Source of the DNA: Lutjanus erythropterus | Lineage: Eukaryota; Chordata; Actinopteri; Lutjaniformes; Lutjanidae | Direction: 5' to 3' | DNA length: 64,000 nucleotides | NCBI GenBank assembly: GCA_020091685.1 | Contig: CM034603.1 | Coordinates: 19,107,920 to 19,171,919 of the forward strand | Shown here: positions 55,561-64,000 of the stretch, one piece after another | Position numbering within the stretch: the stretch's first letter is position 1 | Layout of the letters: every line of letters starts with the position of its first letter | Notes under the pieces: generated by a model | Told to the model about the DNA's origin: nothing | Databases searched by the model: none | Seen by the model: only the letters and a program-made list of their open reading frames with translations | Translations under genes and position numbers: made by a program

Positions 55561-58062
55561 GATTTGGTGTGTTTTGTTTTTGTTTCCAGTCTAGTTTACG
55601 AGTTTTTGAAGCGGCTGAGTCTAAAAGCCAGTCAAATCACCTCTCACTCAGTCTGTGTCGGCTCTTTGACACGTTGAAGCCGAACATAATTTTGCCTCCT
55701 GCAGTGGTTTCTGAGTCTGAATGTGTCTTTTCATCGCGGTACTCCAGCTGTGAAAAAGGTTGTTCGGGCTCTGCAGAGATGAACAGCAGTCTGACAAAGA
55801 GCCTCTTTATCATTTCAGCTCAGTCACTCAAAGTGGAGAGCTGTTCGTACTGCATCGCTATCTGATCAACTAACAGACTGTTTAGGGGACGAGTTTGCAC
55901 AGAAAGCCACACGGCACCATGTGTGTCTATATTTATTATTACTGGTAATCACCGTGGACACCAAACTAATTAAAGGCTTTACCTGAATTTGAGTTTTTGA
56001 GAGTCTGTGCAGGTAGTTTGTATTAAAGCTACTTAAAAAAGTCAATAAGATTATATTAATTTATTTACTGTAATAAATCATTAAATTACCATGATATCAA
56101 AGATTAAACATGTAAAGTTGAAACACTGACTTCTCTCACACTATAGCCACGGCGTCCTCCTTTGAAATTTCTATTCCAGTCTGTAAGCAGAGTTTTGTCT
56201 GCTTCAAATGAATTGGTTCAAATTAATTATGATTTTTTGCTGCATGAGTAAGTGTCATTATAATCTTACAGAAGGTGAAGATGTTTATAGCAGTTAAGAC
56301 TTAACAATGACAGACAACTGACAGTTATTAACAGCTGATCAACTTACAGCAGAGGACTCAACGTTGCTCATCACTATCTAATTGCAATGTTGTGCTCATC
56401 GTTCAGTCCTCAAGTCTGGGGAGATGGGGGCTGGGGGAAATAACTCACTTCAACCATAGACAGTATATTAAATAGGATTTCAAACTATTTAACATACTGT
56501 CTATGGCTCCAACTTGCTATTTGGACTGCTGTATTGCTGCATTTTTTTAACACGCTCCTTTAAATGAAAAACATTAAAAATGCTCTTTGAAGGTTTTTGA
56601 CAAAGTGGGTGCAATAAGTGAGGAATCACAAGTACAACATGTTTGGTATTTAAAGGAAAAAAAAACTGTCTGATAATTCCTCCTGTTTATACAGATCCCT
56701 ACTAACATACATCCAATGTATTGTAAGTGTTTGGGGGAAAAAATACTGACAAAAATACTGTATCTGAAGTTAATCAAGTTGTGTCTATTTTCAAAAGCCA
56801 TTTTTTAGTACAAAACTTTCCATTTTTTCTCTATACAGTGTGTCCCTGCTGAGCTTATAAAAAGAAGCTAATTTGCCCTAAAAAGACACATGATTTGTCT
56901 CACTTATTTTTGCACAGAATGGGGACCATGAAATTTGCCCCCATTAATTACACTGAGAGCATGTTAAGAAGAGATCTCTTGACTGCCAGTATGAACAGGA
57001 ACAAGTTGTTTCAATGTACACATGAGCGTTGTTTTAAGGCAGACTAGAAAAACAGCAAACTTATATTTAAAAAGTTCTGAATCTGTGATTTTTCTTTGCT
57101 TCTATCAGACAAAGTGACATTAGTCAGATAAATGTAAAAGATAGACATCACACTGGTTTTGTTCTTCTTGTTTTGACTCATCTTCTGTTCTGTATCTTTA
57201 AAAATAATTTTAGTGTTTCTTCAGCCACATGAAGTCCATTAATGAAATACTCAATGTCAAAATCAACCATCTTTTTATTCCATGAGCCATTAGCTGGGAT
57301 TTTGAAGAAATCTTCACATGGAGCCAAAACATGACAGCTGTCAACATGTCTGACCAGAGAAGATCATCAACATAATGTTAAATTATGCCGCAACACTATT
57401 TACCAGCAGCTGTCCCTCAGAAATCTTCTCATAAACGCTTCCAGCAGCTGTCTGCCGGAAACAACCCTGCTGTTATTGTGTCATCATCTCCACTCAGAAG
57501 TGCACAATGTAGCTCATAGTATTAACAAACAAAGTTTACAATGCAGTTTCTTCCACATACCCCATTAATTTATGATTTGTTTACCAGAGTACAAATTTCA
57601 AGGATATGTGATTCTTTTGTGCTTGGCACATCATCTCTAAATAGATGTAAACTTTGCAAATGTACAGCTTCCTCACACTGCATTTGTCATCCATTAAATT
57701 AAAAAGAAAGCTTATGAGTTAAAATACGAGTGCTAAATGGTTAAAGACAACCACATTCATTTAAAATAAAAAGTCTAAAGTCTTTGGCAAAGTCTTTTGC
57801 ATTTGCGCCATGTTCATTTAAAACATTTTTCCTTATATACAAAGAGGGTCACTTTTTTTTACATTTTTTGGACCAACCTGTACCGCGAATACTTTCAGCT
57901 GGTTTTCAGTAATAAAATCCACAATAGTGACGTTCCTCTTCACACTAGACACACATGGACGACATGAGGTCCAACGTCTTTTAACAGCTCCATCAGTCTT
58001 TCCGTGTGTAAAGTCCTTAAGATGGACAAGGCCTCGTCCAAACTGCAGTCTGTAGTTCAGGA
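55561..58062. other. Intergenic region and arhgef18 3' UTR
   Basis: No coding exon seen. A 53-bp foldback (56454-56506, arms ccatagacagtat...) lies near the middle. The arhgef18 3' UTR occupies the right part: the minus-strand AATAAA (TTTATT at 57274-57279) would give about 0.8 kb. sppl2 and arhgef18 are convergent. Confidence 0.45.
56454..56506. repeat. Short foldback, 22-bp arms
   Basis: CCATAGACAGTATATTAAATAG faces its near-perfect inverse CTATTTAACATACTGTCTATGG across a 9-bp loop. The TATACTGTCTATGG end is common among fish MITEs; this looks like a deletion product or minimal element. Confidence 0.65.
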
Positions 58063-61000
58063 TTAAAGGAATATTACCTTTTCTTTCTCTTTGCCCTTGT
58101 CAAGGACATCTTTGGGAAAAGGAGGTGGTACTGGTGGTGGAGCCTCGCTGCTGTCTCTCTGGTATGTGCTGAAGGACTGAGACGTTTTCACACTGCGGAC
58201 GGATGCTGGTGGGTTGAAGGCACCTGAAGGTAGAATGAGAAATAAAAAAATGAATGGAAAGTACAGTAGGTATCTGTAAAATTACCGTAACAGCTGCCAT
58301 TAAAAGAGAGTTCAGCCTCCCATCTCTGTACTGCAAGTTAAAACTGATATTCTCATCCAGTGGTGATGAAAAATACAAGTGTTTATACCATAATGTCAGA
58401 GTATTAGTCTGAAACGTTTAAGTGACTTTTTCTGTTTCTTTTGGTTGGAAAGCACCTCATAAAACTGGCTTGTACCAAATTTTTTCAATGACGTTTAACA
58501 GACTGCAGATTCACCACAAGGGGAGCTGTTCAGTCACTAAGGCTAACATGCAAAAGATCTAAATATGCACCAGCTGTACCCCATATTTTAATGTCTAACT
58601 TTACAGCAGAAATAAATATGTTTACAGCCTGGTACAAAAAACAGTTTTGGTCTCTATAGTTAATTTTCCTGTTCATGGCAACTATATGGGGGTGAATTTT
58701 TGTATCTTATATGATATTGAGGCCTATTAAACTGATGTTTTGTTTTCGCTTTGTTAAATACTCAATTTTGATCAATTACGGCATTCTAAGGTCTGTTATT
58801 TCTGAATAGCAGACCTTTGCCATGAGTGTTGCTATGTACAAAATTAACACCAAGACAGACGTTAGTCAACCTACATTGATTATATTGTTTTCTTTTTCTG
58901 TTAGCATCTGCCCCCTCTCTGGTGGAGTGGTTTGAGTTTTTTTTCCATCCCTGTGAATCCAAGTTGAATAGACTTTCTATTCAAAATAAATATGGATGGA
59001 GGGTGATGTCTGTACCTGACTGGTAGATCCTTTGAGGACTGGCGTTCCTTTTCGCTCTCAGACTGCCTCCTTCTTTCCCCGTCACTCGGATGGGCAGCAC
59101 CTGGTTCACGTCTATGTTGGCTGGATGTAGAAAAACAGGACTGGGGTTGACCTATGAACCAAATCTTTACGGCATTTATATATGAAAGCTGATTTAGGCT
59201 GATTGCCTTCTACTAGCTGTGGTGCTAACAACTGACCCACTGCTGGTGGACAACATAAAGTTCAGCTGCAGCTAAATGTTTCAAATAAAAAAAATGACAG
59301 TTTTGGTCACTGCCTGCAAACTTTTCTCTGTCTGTAGACAATCAACATCTGTTGATTTCTGTCTGACATCTCTTATTGTAAAAGCATGGATTATAATTCC
59401 AGTTTTAAACTTCTTTTTTTACATAAAGATTCGAAACATTATATATACATACATACATTATCTCTTCAAGTTTCAGTACAATTGTTAGGTTAACAGGTCT
59501 GTATCCTGACCTGCACTGTGTGTCCTCTGGTGGGACCCCTTCATCTTCTTCTCCTTTTTGGACAGAGCAGCCAGCTTGGTGGGGATCTGCTGCTGCACAA
59601 CTGCAGGCTTGAGCACCTGGTTGGTGGTGCTGACCAGCTGGATGGGAAGCTCTGGCTTGGCCGGCTGAGGGCTGATGCTCTCTTTACGTGGTGGAACCTT
59701 TGGAGGAACTTCCACAGGGTCTGAGGCGGTGGGCGGGACGTGGAGCTTTGAAGGTATGGTCAGACTCCCACCACCGTTCACTATGCTGCCCCTGAACGAC
59801 TGATAACTCCAGTACTGTGGAGAAAGAGGAAATGCTCAAACTGTTATTTCACAGAGCTAAAAAAATGTAGTTATTTGTCAATACATATTTGTTAAAAATT
59901 CCATCAATCTGATTCTTATCCCGTTCCTCACTTGTGCAGGATCATCATAGTTGGACAGGTTTGGGATGAGCTTCTTTAATTTCTCCTGCTGTTGCTCTAG
60001 ACGCTCCTTCTCCTGAGTTAGACGCTCCTTCTCCTTGTCTACTAACTTTGTGGATTCCCTCAGCCTCTCCAGGCTCTGCTGATAGTTTTCCATCTGCTTC
60101 TCCAGCTCGGCCCTCTCCTCATAGAGCTTCTCCTCCCACTTTTGGCACTCCTCCTCCCTCTGTTGCAGCCGAGCCTCCAGAGCCTCGATCTGCATCCTCT
60201 GCCGCTCCCTCTCTTTCTCCCAGCGCTGCTGCTGCTCTCGATGCAGCGCCTGCAGCTTGTGCAAATTGGCCAGTTCCTCTTTCTGCTTCTCCAGGTTGCG
60301 CTGTTTCTCCTGCTCGAGCAGAATGCTGCTGTACTGACGAGCAGGCTGCTTGCTCTTTGACTGAAAAGTGTGCTGCAGCTCAATCTGGCTGTCCTGCTGG
60401 GCGACGATCGCCTGCAAGTTGAAGAGCACAGCGGTAGAAAACTAAAGGCCTTCTTCTCATTCATCACACATTTAGCTTCCCAAACTTGTTGAAATTAGAT
60501 GGTTGTAGAATACAATTAAGATTTCAGAGTGATTTACAGTGTCTTACTTGTAAGCTGTAAAGCCTCTGTGCAAGCAGGATCACCCTGTCACACACCTACA
60601 GAGAAAAAGATTAAGATTTCTCCATGAACAAATACAGGCGAAAAAAGACAAAACTAATGAACTAAATAAGCATCCGTAGGCTTACCTCTGCCTCTGGGAA
60701 ATGACTGGAGAGTAAATTGCTGTTTCCCATGTCTGTGATGTCATCAGCCTTGAAAAATAGCACAAGCAGTGTAAATGCTTTATATTTTAATCGGCAGAAT
60801 GGAAGTGAGGCTTAGATCCTTCACACGAGTGTCACTCACAGACTGTTCCAGACCCTCAGAGTTGTCGATTTCATGGAGCTGAGGGTCACTCCTGCTGTGA
60901 CTGCTGTACATTGGACTGCCCTTGCTGCCACCGGGCCTCTCAGCCGCATCTCCATCTGAGAAAATTACAAGAAATATGAGCCATGTTTCCATCATCTTGC

Positions 61001-62934
61001 CAAGTGAATTTGAAGCAAACATTAGAAATGGCACAAAAAGAAGAAAAGGTTTCAGCTAGTTAAATGTAAGATTTTAAAAACCTTTTAAAGACCTTTTTAA
61101 GACCATTATGAATGCAAATTAGGACAGTTGTGACAGCATGATCGATGCAGATTTTCCCAAAAATATCTTTAAAAGTGTGACTGAAATGAATACAACTTTA
61201 TAAAAGTAATGTTAACTTCACAATTCAATACATTTTAAGACCTGTCAAACCACATGATTCAGATCACTGAATTTTAGGCTTTTTTAACAGGATGTGCAGA
61301 AACCCTGAAAAATGTGAATTCAACATGTTTCCAACTGGTTTGGAGTGAATAAACTACAACTACATATAGTGAACTGCTGGTTTGTCAGAAATTGATAATA
61401 CAGGCTATGTTAACACAGAGAGTGGAAGAAGCAGAACCAAACAAACAAAAACAGCTGTTTGCCAACTGTCAAAATCTCAAAGAGAAAGAAGAAACAGAAT
61501 AGAGAAAAATACAGAGATGTGTTTTGGATTTGTCTCCAATTGGGCAAGTTGCAGCTATTCTTTAATGGGACACTTGACACTGACAACGGAAACAACTTCT
61601 TCTTCTTGTTTTCTCTGAGCAGAAACAGCTGATCAGTCATATGAGTTAAACGTTAACTACATCAGGACTAATTCATAAAATGTGTTTCCATCTCCCACTA
61701 AAAACATGAACTATTTCACAAAAGGCAAAAAAAAACACCTCAAGCAAGTGTAAGAACTTGTAAGAACTAAGTAAAACAGTTTCCATCAATCTTTTTTAAT
61801 GTGGTAGTTCAAAATGAGCATAAAAATGTGTTGATGGAAACATGACTGTATTCAATGTAAGCAGAGTTTATGCTAATCATATTTACCGTGAAGGTACAAA
61901 CAGCAGGATGAAGCTACAGTCAGCTTGTCTTTCAGCTCAAAAAGACTTTTAAAGGTGTTGACAATATGACTGGGCTTGTTGTTGTGAGAAAAACTAAATA
62001 TAATTAATGCTTAAAACAAATATTAAAATGCAATATTATACAACAAAAATGACTCAAATGCAAACCTGATGTATGATGCAAGAGTTCCAAAGAAAGTTTT
62101 GTTAATATTCCCAACTACCTCTGTTAAAAAACCCTCAGATGCGACGACTGTGTGCTTCTCCTTTTAGAATGGGTTAAAATGTATGTCAAAATTTCATGAT
62201 ACAGATTATGTAGCTGAATATATAAGTAAATAAAACACATACATCAGACCATCATTAAATACTTGCCATCTTTTACTGTAACTGCTTTTGCAGTCTTTAC
62301 TGTCAACACACTACTGTAACCAGCGCAAAAAAAGGTAATACAACCACCATGTTAGCATTATGTCACCTTACTTTTCACGTAGTTACTGTCAGCCACTGCA
62401 AAGGTCTCTGCCCTCCTGAGAGACCCCCCCTGCATCCTATTCTCATCCACTAGAAGGTTTGGGTCTCTGATCCTTAAGAAGAGCAGGTTCTGCAAGTTTT
62501 CCACTGTAGACAAAAGAGACAACAACTCCTTAATCTCCTCGTTAAAAGACATCATTAGCGTTGTCTGAGTCATGACAAACTTGGCTGTATGAGAAAATGG
62601 CATATTTACTTCAGTGCATCTTCAGAATTCAAATATGAACTCAAGGCAATGTTTTTGTAGCTAAAGAATGCATACCTCATTAATCCAACCATGACTGATT
62701 CCCAAAAATGAGGCTTACTCTTGATGAAACTGATGTTGTCGTCTCAGTTCTTACCCTCATCGATGGCTCCTTTGAGCAGCGTCTCCCCCTGCTGGATGTC
62801 TGTGGTGTCTCCTCGGAGCAGCAGCCCTTTGTGGGGGGTTTCCTGCTCCATCACAGTTTCGTAGAGAGCAGCGAAGATCTGCTGTTTCTCTGACAGATTT
62901 TGCATTATAGCATCATCCCTCATCTTCAGAATAT
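58063..62934 (-). CDS. arhgef18: arhgef18 (p114-RhoGEF) C-terminal part, nine exons, 5' end outside window
   Basis: Minus-strand exons: 62934-62755, 62503-62372, 60955-60840, 60748-60686, 60595-60548, 60411-59932, 59814-59511, 59120-59016, 58223-58063 (stop TAA 58065-58063). They join in one frame to about 529 codons. Content: a helical stretch after the PH domain (LKMRDDAIMQNLSEKQQIF, RRAETFAV), VCDRVILLAQRLYSLQ, then a 160-codon exon forming a long Glu/Gln/Arg coiled coil (ILLEQEKQRNLEKQKEELAN), a conserved block ELPIQLVSTTNQVLKPAVVQ followed by QQIPTKLAAL, a Pro-rich segment, and an end EKEKVIFL. From memory the STTNQ...QQIPTKLAA block and the VIF(F/L) terminus match ARHGEF18 rather than the related AKAP13 tail, and linkage to 19p13 genes agrees. 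The DH and PH domains must lie right of 64000. Family role: RhoA/Rac1 exchange factor at tight junctions. Confidence 0.82.
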
Positions 62935-63349
62935 CTACAGAGCAACAGCATAAAACAAACATGTTTGTCTAGTAAATGCATGTAGAAATGAAGATCTCAA
63001 AACAAAACAAGCACCTCTAGCTACAGAAAAAATACCAAACCACAGAACAAAATCACTTCATATATAAATTAGAAGAGTGCACTCAACAGATGGTAAAGCA
63101 CTTACTGCAATGCTACCAAAACTGTGCAACTAGCACAGATTCACAAAGTTTTGAACTAAATATTTTGTATAGTATGTACTAGTAAAGTAATATAGTAGTG
63201 CTTAACTTAATGAGGAAAATATAAACGGGATGAGTCAAAATTTCTCAATTTAAATATATTGTTAAATAAACAAAACTCCCTCTGCACAGCCAGTCCAAGG
63301 GATCAGGTGCTGGTTGGTCGCAGGAACATCTCAATCAAAAACATGGACA

Positions 63350-63486
63350 TAAACCACCACACACTGAACCGAGTCACTGTGATTTTATAAGTGAACAATG
63401 CGTTTTGGCCATGGCTTCTCCAGGTTCGCTCAACCTTGAGCAAACCTGAAAAATCATAGTGACTCAGTACAGTGTATGGTGGTTTA
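63350..63486. repeat. Foldback repeat with about 35-bp arms
   Basis: TAAACCACCACACACTGAAC plus 'cgagtcactgtgattt' on the left is matched in inverse by 'aaatcatagtgactcagtac' plus AGTGTATGGTGGTTTA on the right, with a few mismatches; the loop contains another short inverted pair (caggttcgctcaacc / ttgagcaaacctg). Likely a MITE. Confidence 0.6.
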
Positions 63487-63574
63487 GGTTGACGTTTTTA
63501 ACTTAAATATATTGTTATGTATTCAGGGTGTTTATTTTTTAAAATATTTTGTTATTTGTTCAGAACCTTTTAAT

Positions 63575-63767
63575 TTATTTAGAAAATTACAAGCAACCAG
63601 GCAGTAACCAGAAGGTTAATGTTTTGGCGTAGAACTGATTAGATTGGCCTCCCGCGAACTGAATTTCATTCCAACAAGTTACCATTATCATGTTCAATTT
63701 TCATGTTTAAAACAAAAAAAATCTTGAAAATTGGTTCAGTATTAAACAATTTATAGACTGTTTTGTA

Positions 63768-63807
<40 letters not shown>

Positions 63808-64000
63808 TACAAAACAGTCTATAAATTGTTTAATACTGAACCAATTTTCAAGATTTTTTTTGTTTTAAACATGAAAATTGAACATGATAATGGTAACTTG
63901 TTGGAATGAAATTCAGTTCGCGGGAGGCCAATCTAATCAGTTCTACGCCAAAACATTAACCTTCTGGTTACTGCCTGGTTGCTTGTAATTTTCTAAATAA
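63575..64000. repeat. Perfect palindrome of at least 426 bp centred on (AT)17
   Basis: The arm 63575-63770 is repeated exactly in reverse complement from 63805 to 64000, with the 34-bp (AT)17 run 63771-63804 at the centre (63787/63788). I compared the arms block by block, including an A8/T8 run, and found no mismatch. The right arm reaches the window edge, so the full size is unknown. Either a very recent inverted duplication or a fold-back sequencing/assembly artefact. Confidence 0.9.

Larger units (their letters stand above)
62935..64000 (-). other. arhgef18: arhgef18 intron sequence with two foldbacks
   Basis: No exon is visible; the next upstream exon must leave one base for the codon completed at 62934. 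The stretch holds the inverted repeat at 63350-63486 and the large palindrome from 63575 to the window edge. Confidence 0.55.

Noticed and set aside
60048-60467. Long plus-strand Ser/Pro/Ala frame and a second minus-strand Arg-rich frame over the arhgef18 coiled-coil exon
   Set aside because: Out-of-frame shadows of the repetitive Glu/Gln/Arg codons of the true exon 60411-59932.
58063-62934. AKAP13 as the identity of the Rho GEF tail
   Set aside because: The coiled coil is shared, but the QQIPTKLAA block, the VIFL end and the linkage with dapk3 and SPPL2B-type genes fit ARHGEF18 better.

Overview
The window is vertebrate nuclear DNA, almost certainly from a spiny-rayed teleost fish. It is AT-rich and carries GT-AG spliced genes with short exons, teleost-type foldback repeats, microsatellites and a solo LTR. 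There is no bacterial, phage or organellar sequence. I rebuilt the gene models by hand from splice sites, reading phase and remembered vertebrate family sequences; no alignment was run.

Layout from left to right. The 5' end of prkci (atypical protein kinase C iota, minus strand) is at 3161-3240, with its first intron filling 1-3160. phc3 (polyhomeotic-like 3, plus strand) has 14 coding exons between 7451 and 18714 that join in one frame to 924 codons. A small unrecognised three-exon gene (minus strand) lies at 19654-20514, with a CpG-rich promoter near 20.8 kb. An intronless, repeat-rich reading frame of unknown family (plus strand, 21289-23035) is interrupted by one in-frame stop and one frameshift. 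dapk3 (ZIP kinase, minus strand) occupies 28865-35240 in eight coding exons, 453 codons plus stop, with a non-coding first exon near 36.1 kb. A 614-bp solo LTR with a 5-bp target duplication sits at 38526-39139. sppl2 (SPPL2B-type intramembrane protease, plus strand) occupies 39696-53219 in fifteen coding exons, 559 codons plus stop. The last nine coding exons of arhgef18 (a Rho GEF, minus strand) lie at 58063-62934. The window ends in a perfect palindrome of at least 426 bp centred on (AT)17.

The prkci-phc3 pair is head to head as in human 3q26, while dapk3, SPPL2B and arhgef18 all map to human 19p13, so the fish segment joins two human linkage groups. The products do not form one pathway: polarity kinase, Polycomb PRC1 subunit, death-associated/myosin kinase, membrane protease and Rho activator. 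PRKCI and ARHGEF18 both act at epithelial junctions, and DAPK3 and ARHGEF18 both act on actomyosin.

I see no new multi-gene system. The most unusual items are the terminal palindrome, the orphan repeat-containing frame with its two lesions, the unidentified small gene, and an array in phc3 intron 1 that repeats the splice-donor region.
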